In this document: piece by piece, positions 15,063 to 23,539 of the stretch | Layout of the letters: each line of letters opens with the position of its first letter | How positions within the stretch are numbered: the stretch's first letter is position 1 | Source: Dolomitihabitans soli | GTDB taxonomy: Bacteria; Actinomycetota; Actinomycetes; Streptosporangiales; Streptosporangiaceae | DNA length: 64,000 nt | Direction of reading: 5' to 3' | NCBI RefSeq assembly: GCF_022213955.1 | Contig: NZ_JAKNTW010000034.1 | Coordinates: 1-64,000 of the forward strand | Program-made: the position numbers and the translations under genes | The notes under the pieces: generated by a model | What the model saw: only the letters and a program-made list of their open reading frames with translations | The model's database searches: none | Told to the model about the DNA's origin: nothing

Positions 15063-16596
15063 TCACGGGCGTGGGCATGGTGACGTTCACTCGCTCCCCG
15101 GTCCTGGAGTCGAGGGTGAAGGCACCGCTGGCGCCGCGGATGACGTTGGTGCCGGTGAACAGGTAGAGCTGCCCGCGCACCGCCGCGGCGGAGGGCAGGG
15201 TGAGCTGGGACGAGTCCACGCCGATGGCGGCCTTCTGAACCGCGGTGGCCGCGGCGGTCACCGCGTCATACGCCAAGATCGCCAACCCGGTGCCGAGATG
15301 CGCCGCGGGGAAGGTCACCCGATGGTGGGGCGCCACGAACTCGTTACGGAAGTCGCGGTAGAGCTGGCGGTGCGGATTGTCCTGGTGGTCGAGCCGCTTG
15401 GGATCGGCGAGCGGCACGAACAGCACCTTGATGGGCGCTTCCGGGTCGTGCAGTGACGGGTCGTTCGGATCTTGGTCCTGGGCGTCGTCCCCGGTGACCA
15501 CGGTGATGGGCGTGGATCGGCAGGGCCGGCTCCGCAGCAGCTTGAGGAAGGAGGGCATGAACGCTTGACGGCCGGCGTAGAAGATCATATCGACCTTCGC
15601 CCCGCAGATCGTGTCGCTGATGGTCCGCAGGAGCGAGGGACCGCCACGCGGGTCGAAAGGAAAACTGAGTCCGGACCTGTCGACATACGGCTTGAGCCCG
15701 AGCTTCGGATCGAGGAAGGCATCCTTCAGCGAGCGGGCGTAAAGGTCCTTGGTTCCCTGCGGTGTCACGTCAGCCCACATCAGGGCCGCGTTCCCCTTGA
15801 CCTTCTTCTTCTTGAACTCTTCGGCGATGGTGGCCAGCTGGGCCGAGGTGTTGACCGCGGTGCGGGTGAGACCAGGAATAGGTCCGCCGTCGTCGATCTC
15901 ACCGGTGGTGTTGAATCCGGCCGCGGTGATGAAATCGGCGACCATCGGGATTCCGGGATCCTTGGCCAAGGCACGTGCGGCGTCGATGCTTTCCTGCTGG
16001 CTCGGGCCCATTCCGGTGACCGCGACGATCTGTCCGGGGCTCCCCGCCGTACCCGTCGCGGCGTTCTTCCGCACCGCCTGCACCGTCGTCCGCCACATCG
16101 AGCCGTCGTGACCGGTGTTGGCCAGCAGGAGCCGGATCTTGGGGAACGTCTCCGAACGGTTGGCGCGGTACTGGCCGATGAACGCCCCCTCGAGCTGGTG
16201 GAGGGCGCGCTCGCCGACCAGTCCGCGCGGGCCTGCCCCCATCGGGGCCATGAGCGCGATCGTGCTGTAGTCCCTGCCCTCGGTGACCATGCGGTTTTCC
16301 GCCGCGATGACCTCCAGGATCTGGCGGTACTGCTTGCCCAGGACCATCGTCCCGTCGGCTGGGTCCATCAGCCCGACGCATTCGCCTTCGAGGGCGACGA
16401 CGTCCGCGCTCTGTGTTTCACAGCCGCCCCACGGCCACCACCCCTGGGTGTAACTCACGAATATCACCGTGGATATCAGGACGGTGACAACGACGACGAT
16501 CACCACCAAGCGTCGGCGAAAGAGCGTCCCCACCTGTCGTAATAGGCTCCAGGCGCGCGCGGCGAGGGAGGGTGCCGGTGCCGGTTCGTCATACAT
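15052..16596 (-). CDS. Membrane-anchored periplasmic-binding-fold protein
   Basis: The 514-residue protein has a short cytoplasmic N-terminus, a membrane helix (RLVVIVVVVTVLISTVIFVSY) and a large extracellular domain. That domain resembles type I periplasmic ligand-binding proteins of branched-chain amino-acid transport and receptors (IALMAPMGAGPRG, VAVTGMGPSQQES, DMIFYAGRQAFMPSFLK, LAILAYDAVTAAA). There is no permease gene nearby. It converges on the kinase gene with an 11-base overlap, so it may be the sensor of the kinase module. ATG 16596 has GGAG at good spacing. Confidence 0.78.
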   Translation of the reverse strand: MYDEPAPAPSLAARAWSLLRQVGTLFRRRLVVIVVVVTVLISTVIFVSYTQGWWPWGGCETQSADVVALEGECVGLMDPADGTMVLGKQYRQILEVIAAENRMVTEGRDYSTIALMAPMGAGPRGLVGERALHQLEGAFIGQYRANRSETFPKIRLLLANTGHDGSMWRTTVQAVRKNAATGTAGSPGQIVAVTGMGPSQQESIDAARALAKDPGIPMVADFITAAGFNTTGEIDDGGPIPGLTRTAVNTSAQLATIAEEFKKKKVKGNAALMWADVTPQGTKDLYARSLKDAFLDPKLGLKPYVDRSGLSFPFDPRGGPSLLRTISDTICGAKVDMIFYAGRQAFMPSFLKLLRSRPCRSTPITVVTGDDAQDQDPNDPSLHDPEAPIKVLFVPLADPKRLDHQDNPHRQLYRDFRNEFVAPHHRVTFPAAHLGTGLAILAYDAVTAAATAVQKAAIGVDSSQLTLPSAAAVRGQLYLFTGTNVIRGASGAFTLDSRTGERVNVTMPTPVTIP

Positions 16597-16943
16597 CTGG
16601 GCTCCAAGCCATTACTTATCCCACGACCGTGCAGGCGCGCTTTCGCCGATATCGATCGCACGCTTTCCCATGCCTGGGCCGACGGCCGCCTAAACTCATC
16701 GTCATTAAAACGTGATGAATGGCAGTCGGGCGACGGTCAGTTGGCGAGTTCGTCTGGAAACGGTTGGGTCGAAGCAGCAGTTCGTTCAGCTTCTCCCACA
16801 CCTCGGCGGAATACCAGTCCCGCAACCGACGCCGGCTCGGTCGTGGGTAGCGGTGGATCGCCTATGGCGTCTTCCGGGGCGTTGACCCCTGTCTTGTACT
16901 CTGTCCACCCAAGAACGATCACGCAACGAAAACGAGGCCATCA
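16597..16943. other. Intergenic region without recognisable gene
   Basis: This is the shared upstream region of the leftward binding-protein gene and the rightward Imm21 gene. No open frame here has a ribosome site or family resemblance. The AT-richer stretch around 16693-16712 may hold a promoter. Confidence 0.5.
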
Positions 16944-17453
16944 GTGCTGCATACCTGGGTCAGCACCGCAGGAGGGCCACTAATCGCCGTCCCCAAGTCT
17001 GAGCTGGACAACTGGGCGGGTGTGGATGACAACGACGGTCCCGTAGAAACCTGGGGCGACTACGGCCGTGCCTGTGCCGTCGAAGGCTATATCGGCCTCG
17101 TTACCGTTGGTGCGCAGCAGGCCCTTGTCCTCGGCGACGAACCTGCCATGACGACCTATCTGCCGACTGAACGCCTCTTCTTGCGCTGGGCCGCCGCAGA
17201 CTCCGAAGCCGAGCTGGTCACGGCAGCCAAGCGAGCGCTCGCAACGGAGGTGGATTGGGACGACGACGAAGACCTGAACTGGGAGGTGCGGGAGGCATGC
17301 GTACTCTTTGACTCCGCCATTTCCGGCGCTGAGCTGGAGCCTGACGAGCGACTTATCATCGATCTCGAGCCTGGCCGGTACAGGGTCCGAGCCACCTACA
17401 CGAAGGACGAGGACAACTGGATGATCCTCGTCCAGCTCCAGACGGCGACCTGA
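16944..17453 (+). CDS. Imm21 family immunity protein
   Basis: The 169-residue acidic protein opens LHTWVSTAGGPLIAVP. It contains WGDYGRACAVEGYIGLVTVG and LVLGDEPAMTTYLP, the pattern of immunity protein 21, which protects against polymorphic-toxin effectors. The start is the GTG at 16944. No toxin gene is adjacent on either side, so it is an orphan immunity gene that may protect against toxins of neighbours. Low GC in parts and the lack of operon partners suggest transfer. Confidence 0.75.
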   Translation: MLHTWVSTAGGPLIAVPKSELDNWAGVDDNDGPVETWGDYGRACAVEGYIGLVTVGAQQALVLGDEPAMTTYLPTERLFLRWAAADSEAELVTAAKRALATEVDWDDDEDLNWEVREACVLFDSAISGAELEPDERLIIDLEPGRYRVRATYTKDEDNWMILVQLQTAT

Positions 17454-17622
17454 GCCCTTGGGCGTACTCCGCGCCTGTGCTCTTCCATGGTTCTTCGTCA
17501 GTAGTCGTAGGTGGGCCGCACACATCCACCCCTTAGAGGCAGTATGAGTGCCATATTCGCCCCGATACCCGAGCTCAACCTCTGAGCTTTCTTGCGCGGC
17601 CGCTCTCCCTATGGCTATTGGT

Positions 17623-17670
17623 GTTCGGCCTCGGCCGTAGGGGTCCGGACCCCTACGGCCGAGGCCGAAC
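17623..17670. repeat. 48-bp perfect palindrome
   Basis: Two 24-base arms, beginning GTTCGGCCTCGGCCG, meet at the centre (17646/17647) with no loop and no mismatch. It could act as a terminator for the Imm21 gene 170 bp upstream or as a binding or recombination site. The flanking 17454-17861 has no intact gene. A leftward stretch around 17700-17850 looks like decayed coding sequence. Confidence 0.85.
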
Positions 17671-17861
17671 GGCGCCGGAAATCGGGCCGCACGCCGCACC
17701 TGTCCAATCCGCCGCCCGTGCGCCGCACCGCTGCCCGTAAGGTCGCTTCGATCACCGGCTCCACCTGCTTCGCGATCCCTTCGGGATGCTTCGCACCGGC
17801 GCAGACCGATGATCCGCATGTAGATCTCCGTGAGCGGTTCCACCTGACGCTCGGGCACGAA

Positions 17862-18182
17862 TCACGCGCCGGGCGCTCGGTATTGCACCGTCTGCTTCAC
17901 CGCCTCGTCGATCTCCTCCGCTGTCAGGAGAACGACCGTCTTCGTGTGTGCTCCGCCGGCTGCCGAGATCGAGAGGCCCAGCGCCGCCGAGGAGGTATTG
18001 CTGGGAATGTCGACCAGGAGATACACGTCGTCCTCGCCGAAAGCGAAGTACATCTGCTCGACCCGGCCGCCCAGGCCCTCGATCGCGCGGTCCACCGCCT
18101 TGCGCCGTCCGGTGCCTCCCTCCTTGAGCAACCCCTTCAGGCCATCTGTGGTGTAGCTGGCCTGGATCAGGTATTTGGGCAT
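17862..18182 (-). CDS. GYD domain-containing protein
   Basis: The 106-residue protein begins MPKYLIQASYTTDGLKGLL and contains QMYFAFGEDDVYLLVDIP and a C-terminal LLTAEEIDEAV, matching the GYD family, small ferredoxin-like proteins of unknown role. The start at 18182 is chosen over 18251 because family members begin at this segment and the upstream part is not conserved in character. It has no operon partner. Confidence 0.8.
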   Translation of the reverse strand: MPKYLIQASYTTDGLKGLLKEGGTGRRKAVDRAIEGLGGRVEQMYFAFGEDDVYLLVDIPSNTSSAALGLSISAAGGAHTKTVVLLTAEEIDEAVKQTVQYRAPGA

Positions 18183-18365
18183 GAATTTCCCCTTTGTGCT
18201 CGCCGTCTGCCGGAGCAGCCGCATGTGCCAAAGCGTCATGATTCTCGGCAACGGGTGACCGTAATCTCGCTGTCAGTACCAGCTTCTGTCTGGAACGCGG
18301 CCGGTACTCCCGCAGGTCAGGCAAACCCTCAGTGCGTGGCGATCAGCGGCCCTGGAGGTAATCCG

Positions 18366-18545
18366 ATGGATCACGACAACACGCACTCGGTCAGCGTGAT
18401 CATCGACGACCACGGGCGAGCTCTCCTGACGCAACGCCGGGACAACGGCCACTGGGAAGCACCTGGGGGAGTCCTGGAACGCGACGAGGACATCACCAGG
18501 CTCCACGAATACCGCCGCTGCGGGGCGCCGGGCGGCAGGCCATGA
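18366..18545 (+). pseudogene. NUDIX hydrolase, N-terminal remnant
   Basis: The frame reads HSVSVIIDDHGRALLTQRRD, then GHWEAPGGVLERDED, the first half of a NUDIX domain. The NUDIX box would normally follow (GGVLE..E....REV.EE.G), but the sequence turns into an unrelated tail (RLHEYRRC) and stops. The gene is truncated within the catalytic box and should be inactive. Confidence 0.65.
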
Positions 18546-18669
18546 GGCCGCCTCGGCTTTCACGTGCGTGCTGAGCGCCCCGCAGTCGGGCCGGAGAAGC
18601 AGGGGCTTTCGACTCAACTGCCGTATGGCTACCATCAGGCATCAATCGCCTACTTTGGCGGTTTTCGTC

Positions 18670-21195
18670 ATGGACGCACCGATCGGTGAGGAGAGTGTCC
18701 TGCACGTGGCTGGATTGGGCAGGGCCGAGCGACGACGGACGAGGACCGTGGGCGACGGGAATGGGTTATCAGGGTCAGCCGGCGGCCGGCCGCGCCGACC
18801 GGCCGGTGCCCGCAGGCTGCCGTTGCGTACCGTGCTGATCATTATCGTGTTCGTACCGAGCGTGACTTTCGCCCCGCTGTTGGCTTCGGGCATGTATCAA
18901 CTGGCCACCCAGTGGCAGGCGGAGAAGGGCCAGATGGATCTGGCCAGCAGTACCGTCGGCAGACCCGCGGCCAACCTGTTCTTCAGCCTTGATCAGGAGC
19001 GACGGCTCACCGCGGAGGCGCAGGCCACCCCCCACAGCACCACCCGCGACAAGCTTGCCAAGCAGCGCGCGGTGACCGATCAGGCCGTGAGCGCTTTCCG
19101 TCCGCTGGCAGTCCTGGACACCTCCGACGGCCAGGAGGGGCTCACCGCCGCCATCGCCCGGACCGAACGCGGCCTCGGCCTCCTCGACCAGCAGCGCCGG
19201 GCGGTGGACGCCGGTTGGTCCAGCGAGCAGAAGGCGTTCGACTACTACAGCGGCGTCCTTGAGTCAGACCTCGGCGTACTGACCGTCCTCAGCAAAACCG
19301 ATCATGGCGAGGTGAGCAGTAAGGCGCAGACGCTGGTCGACATCTTCTGGGTCGTCGACATGATCGGCCGCGTAGACGCCATTCTGGCCCGTGGCTGGGA
19401 GAGGGGGCACCTGACGAGGGATGAGTACGGCCTCGTCGCCGACGCCATCGGCACCAAGAAGTACCTCCTGCAGTCTCGGGTGATCCCTAGTCTCACAGGC
19501 GACGAGAGCCAGTACGGAACGCTGACGACGGGTAAGGCGTGGAAGACCATGATCGCTCTGGAGGGGCGGCTGGTCACCTCCGGGGCCGGCACCGAGAGCA
19601 ACCAGGTGCCACTCCGCGACATCGGCCCCGTGTGGGGCTCTTCGGTGGACACGGTCACCGCGGAACTGCTGGAACTCCTCAGCCTCCGGTTCGAGAACGT
19701 CGGCAAGATCGGCTACAGCGACGCCAACCGGCTCTTCGTGATCTTCATCAGTATCACCGCCGTGGGCCTGCTCGCCCTGGGCCTGGTGATCGTCACCAGC
19801 TGGCGCCTCACCGCCATTCTTCGCCGGCGCATCCTCCGCCTCCGCGAGGACGCCCAGGAACTCCAGGAGCGGCTGCCCAACGTGGTCGCCCGGCTGGAGC
19901 GCGGCGAGGACGTCGACGTGGACGCCGAAGTACGCGTGGTCGAGCTGACCCCCGACGAACTCGGCGAGCTCGGGCAGGCCCTCAATCTGGCCAGCCGCAG
20001 CGCCGTCCTCACCGCCGTACGGCAGGCCGAACAACACCGTGGCTTCCAACGCATGCTCCAGCGCATCGCCCGCCGTACCCAGATCCTCATCGGCCTTCAG
20101 TTGAAGAAGCTGGACGAACTGGAAGCGAAGCACGAGGACCCCGAGGTGCTGGAGGGCCTGTTCGACCTGGACCACCTCACCGCTCGGCTGCGCCGCTACG
20201 AGGAGAACCTGGTGATCCTCGGCGGCGGCCAGCCGCAGCGCCGCTGGCGCAAGCCGGTACGTCTGCTCGATGTCCTGCGTGCCGCGCAAGGCGAGGTCCA
20301 GGACTACCGACGGATCTCGATCGAGGTCGAGGGCGAACCCTGGGTGGCCGAGCGCGCGGTGGGACCGCTGGTCCACGTCCTGGCGGAACTCATGGAGAAC
20401 GCCACCACCTTCTCCAAGCCGCTGACCCCCGTCGAGGTGCGGGCCGCACCGGTCAGCCGGGGCCTCGCCGTGGAGATCGAGGACCGCGGCCTGGGCATGG
20501 AACCCGAGCAGTACGCCGCCGCCAACGCCCTGATGCAGTCGCCGCCGCAGCTCGATGTGATGACTCACGCCGACGATGTGCGTCTCGGCCTGTACGTGGT
20601 CGCCCGGCTCTCCGCGAGCCTGGGCCTCCAGGTGGAACTGCGGCCGTCGGCCTTCGGCGGCACCCGTGTCATCGTGCTGCTCCCGGAACCGCTGGTGGTG
20701 GACCGCCCCCGTGCGGTACCCGGGCCGGCCGCGCTCCCCGAGGAGGTTCCCCGGGAACCCACCGGTCCGCAGCCCCACCCGCAGGAAGATACGGTCGGCC
20801 CCCGCCCGCCCCTCGGGGACGCGCGGTTGCCGACTCGCTCCAAGGGACGCGCGATGGCATACGTGACGGCACCCGCCGACGGATCACCGGATCAGGACGC
20901 CGCACCCCCGTCGTCCGACCGCGGGCCGCTACCCCAGCGGGTGCGCCAGGCCAGCCTGGTCACCGAGCTCAGAGTCCCGGCGGACAGGGATGAACAGCCC
21001 GACCAGGAGACCTGGGCCGTACGCGACCAGCCCACCCGATCCGGTGCCGCGATCGGCGCGTTCCAGAGGCAGTCCCGCAGGCGCCGGACCGGTGACGACG
21101 CCTTCCAGCCCCGGTCGGACGGATCCCCCGAGCCCGGTTCCCCCGAGCCCGGTTCCCCTGAGCCCGGTTCCCCTACGACGGAAGATCGAGCATGA
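18670..21195 (+). CDS. cvnA: Conservon CvnA: membrane sensor histidine-kinase-like protein
   Basis: This is the large first protein of a conservon. After an Arg-rich cytoplasmic start it has a membrane helix (TVLIIIVFVPSVTFAPLLAS), an extracellular nitrate/nitrite-sensor-like region, and a second helix near residue 360 (LFVIFISITAVGLLALGLVIV). A HAMP-like linker and a C-terminal ATPase domain follow (ELMENATTFSKPLTPVEV, EIEDRGLGM). The tail is Pro/Gly-rich and disordered and ends in SPEPG repeats. The start is uncertain: ATG 18670 is used, and in-frame alternatives exist at 18568 and 18748. It overlaps cvnB by four bases. Confidence 0.85.
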   Translation: MDAPIGEESVLHVAGLGRAERRRTRTVGDGNGLSGSAGGRPRRPAGARRLPLRTVLIIIVFVPSVTFAPLLASGMYQLATQWQAEKGQMDLASSTVGRPAANLFFSLDQERRLTAEAQATPHSTTRDKLAKQRAVTDQAVSAFRPLAVLDTSDGQEGLTAAIARTERGLGLLDQQRRAVDAGWSSEQKAFDYYSGVLESDLGVLTVLSKTDHGEVSSKAQTLVDIFWVVDMIGRVDAILARGWERGHLTRDEYGLVADAIGTKKYLLQSRVIPSLTGDESQYGTLTTGKAWKTMIALEGRLVTSGAGTESNQVPLRDIGPVWGSSVDTVTAELLELLSLRFENVGKIGYSDANRLFVIFISITAVGLLALGLVIVTSWRLTAILRRRILRLREDAQELQERLPNVVARLERGEDVDVDAEVRVVELTPDELGELGQALNLASRSAVLTAVRQAEQHRGFQRMLQRIARRTQILIGLQLKKLDELEAKHEDPEVLEGLFDLDHLTARLRRYEENLVILGGGQPQRRWRKPVRLLDVLRAAQGEVQDYRRISIEVEGEPWVAERAVGPLVHVLAELMENATTFSKPLTPVEVRAAPVSRGLAVEIEDRGLGMEPEQYAAANALMQSPPQLDVMTHADDVRLGLYVVARLSASLGLQVELRPSAFGGTRVIVLLPEPLVVDRPRAVPGPAALPEEVPREPTGPQPHPQEDTVGPRPPLGDARLPTRSKGRAMAYVTAPADGSPDQDAAPPSSDRGPLPQRVRQASLVTELRVPADRDEQPDQETWAVRDQPTRSGAAIGAFQRQSRRRRTGDDAFQPRSDGSPEPGSPEPGSPEPGSPTTEDRA

Positions 21196-21623
21196 CGCAG
21201 CGCACCACCGCCACCGACGCAGACCTGGACTGGCTCCTGGACGGTTTGGTCAATCAGGTCGCGGGCACCCGGCACGCCATCGTGCTGTCCGACGACGGCC
21301 TGGTGATCAGCCGGTCCCAGACCATCGAACGCTCGGACGCGGAACGCCTCGCCGCGATCACCACCGGCCAGCAGAGCCTGGCTCGCGGTGTCGGGCAGCT
21401 CTTCAACGGCGGACCAGTCCAGCAGGTCATCATCGAGATGGCCGACTTGTGGCTGTTCATCACAGCCGCGGGCCGTGGTTCCCATCTGGCCGTGGTCGCG
21501 TCCCAGGAGGTCGATGCCGAACTGATGGCCGTCGCGATGCACACCCTGATCCAGCAGGTCGGCCAGAAGCTGGGAACCGACGCGCGTACTCCGCAGGCCG
21601 ATGGCGCGGGGAGACACGGATGA
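21192..21623 (+). CDS. cvnB: Conservon CvnB: roadblock/LC7 domain protein
   Basis: The 143 residues include LDWLLDGLVNQVAGTRHAIV, SDDGLVISRS and IIEMADLWLFITAAG, the pattern of roadblock/LC7 proteins that act as GTPase-activating or scaffold subunits for small G proteins. Its start overlaps cvnA and its stop overlaps cvnC (ATGA), as expected for this operon type. Confidence 0.92.
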   Translation: MTQRTTATDADLDWLLDGLVNQVAGTRHAIVLSDDGLVISRSQTIERSDAERLAAITTGQQSLARGVGQLFNGGPVQQVIIEMADLWLFITAAGRGSHLAVVASQEVDAELMAVAMHTLIQQVGQKLGTDARTPQADGAGRHG

Positions 21624-22018
21624 AGCACTGGACGGAGGGCTTCGACGACGATGACGCCGACGAGTCCCTTGTCCGTCCCTATACGATCACCGGCGGGCGA
21701 ACCGCCCCCGAGCGGGACGACCTCACGCTGATCACCCTGGTGACGGCGATTTCCGAGGTCTCTTCGGAGACCGAACGCGGCCTGAGGAAAATGCAGCCGG
21801 AGCACCGCACCATCCTCGCTCTGTGCAAGCGGCCCCTGGCGGTGGTCGAAGTCGCCGCCGGGCTGAACCTCCCGGTGTCCGTGACCAAGATCCTCATCGG
21901 CGATCTGATCGAGACCGGTCAGATGCGGGCCCGGCCACCGCTGGCCTTCGCGCAGGCAGGCGGCTTTCCCGGCATGACAATCCTTGAGGCGGTGCGGGAT
22001 GGATTACGCAATCTCTGA
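21620..22018 (+). CDS. cvnC: Conservon CvnC: DUF742 protein
   Basis: The 132-residue protein contains LVRPYTITGGRTAP near the N-terminus, then a winged-helix-like part (CKRPLAVVEVAAGLNLPVSV, KILIGDLIETG) and the C-terminal LEAVRDGLRNL. DUF742 proteins are the third subunit of conservons and are thought to link the sensor and the G protein. The start is fixed by coupling to cvnB. Confidence 0.92.
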   Translation: MKHWTEGFDDDDADESLVRPYTITGGRTAPERDDLTLITLVTAISEVSSETERGLRKMQPEHRTILALCKRPLAVVEVAAGLNLPVSVTKILIGDLIETGQMRARPPLAFAQAGGFPGMTILEAVRDGLRNL

Positions 22019-22598
22019 CCACGGGGGCGCTGCTCCCCTGGCAGTGAAGATCCTTATCGCCGGTGGTTTCGGCGTCGGGAAGACGACCCTGGTCGGCGCG
22101 GTGAGCGAAGTCGCTCCGCTGCACACGGAGGAGTACCTGACCCATGCCAGCGTCGGCGTCGACGACCTGGAAGGGCTGAGCGGCAAGTCCACCACTACCG
22201 TCGCGCTGGACTTCGGGCGCATCACCATCAGCAGCGAACTCGTGCTCTACCTGTTCGGCACCCCTGGGCAGGAACGCTTCTGGTTCATGTGGAACGACCT
22301 CGTCAACGGAGCGATGGGCGCGGTCGTCCTGGTCGACACCCGCCGGCTGGATGTGAGCTTCGCGTCGATCGACTTCTTCGAGAGCCGCGGTATCCCCTTC
22401 GTCGTCGGCGTCAACTGCTTCCATGGTGTCAGGGACCGGACACAGGAGGAGATCCGCACGGCACTCGATCTCGATCCGCACGTGCCGCTGGTGCTCTGTG
22501 ACGCCCGCGACCGTACGGCGGGCCGCGATGTGCTGCTGGCGCTCATCGACCACCTGATGGCTGCCCAGCCCCGCACCGCACCGCACCCCGTGTCCTGA
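21999..22598 (+). CDS. cvnD: Conservon CvnD: small GTP-binding protein
   Basis: The 199-residue protein has a P-loop (GGFGVGKTTLVGAVSEVAPL), the switch-region TVALDFGRI and the DxxG-like LFGTPGQERFWFMW. These mark the bacterial Ras-like G proteins of conservons. The start is placed at ATG 21999 inside the cvnC end. Conservon G proteins in Streptomyces influence development and antibiotic production, and the ligand here is unknown. Confidence 0.92.
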   Translation: MDYAISDHGGAAPLAVKILIAGGFGVGKTTLVGAVSEVAPLHTEEYLTHASVGVDDLEGLSGKSTTTVALDFGRITISSELVLYLFGTPGQERFWFMWNDLVNGAMGAVVLVDTRRLDVSFASIDFFESRGIPFVVGVNCFHGVRDRTQEEIRTALDLDPHVPLVLCDARDRTAGRDVLLALIDHLMAAQPRTAPHPVS

Positions 22599-22818
22599 CC
22601 AGGCCGTCCCAGCACCGGGCCCGGGTTGTCAACGAGGCCGTCGGCCACGCCGTCAGCGCTGGTGGCGGTGCGGCGTACGCGTGGACGGATGAGTCACGGC
22701 TGATACACAGCTGAGCCGTCGTGGAGGTCTGGTATCGACACCATGGACATCTGCATCGCGCGGGGTGACCGAGGCTGCGCTATCGCGGTGCGTAACTAGC
22801 AACCATATTTGGGGAGCA

Positions 22819-23538
22819 ATGTCGGTTTCGGATGTCGGTAGCACCCCAGTCACCGTGCTGCTCGTCGAGGACGACGAGGTGATCCGCAAGACGGTCGGGA
22901 TGGCGCTGGAGCGCTACGGCTATCGCGTGAACACGGCGGGCGACGGTCTGACCGGCCTGGAACTGTTCAGGGAGCGGCGGCACGATGTGCTGTTGCTGGA
23001 CGTGATGCTGCCGGGGCTGGACGGCATCGGGCTGTGCCGGAAGATCAGGGAGTCCAGCATGGACCCGATCCTGATGATGTCCGCGCGTGGTGACGCCCTG
23101 GACGTGGTGTCGGGTCTGGAGGCGGGGGCCGATGACTACGTCGTCAAGCCGGTCGACACCTCCGTGCTGGTGGCCAGGATCCGTTCCCTGCTGCGCCGAG
23201 CCTCCTTCGCCCCAGGCCCTGAGCGAACTCCGGAGCCCGTCCCCGGCGGTGCCTCCGACTTGGTCTTCGGGGACCTGGCCATCGATCCCCAGGGTCTGGA
23301 CGTGCACCGGGCCGGTGAGCCGGTCGCGCTGGCTCCCACCGAGTTGCGCCTGCTGCTGGAGTTCGCCGCGAATCCGGGGATCGTGCTGGACCGGCAGATC
23401 CTGTTGCGCAACGTCTGGGACTACGGCTGGGACGGGGACAGCCGCGTCGTCGACCTGTGTGTGCAGCGGCTGCGCAAGAAGATCGGGCCCGACCGGATCG
23501 AGACGGTCCGCGGCTTCGGCTACAAGCTGCGGCGCTGA
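22819..23538 (+). CDS. OmpR-family response regulator
   Basis: The protein has 239 residues: a receiver domain (LLVEDDEVIRKT, phospho-acceptor Asp in LLLDVMLPGLDG, Lys in DDYVVKPVD) and a winged-helix DNA-binding domain (VVDLCVQRLRKKIGPDRIET, GFGYKLRR). The start at ATG 22819 follows GGGGAGCA. It lies one base before the kinase gene. Its likely targets are the lipoprotein and MacAB-like operon downstream. Confidence 0.93.
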   Translation: MSVSDVGSTPVTVLLVEDDEVIRKTVGMALERYGYRVNTAGDGLTGLELFRERRHDVLLLDVMLPGLDGIGLCRKIRESSMDPILMMSARGDALDVVSGLEAGADDYVVKPVDTSVLVARIRSLLRRASFAPGPERTPEPVPGGASDLVFGDLAIDPQGLDVHRAGEPVALAPTELRLLLEFAANPGIVLDRQILLRNVWDYGWDGDSRVVDLCVQRLRKKIGPDRIETVRGFGYKLRR

Positions 23539-23539
23539 G

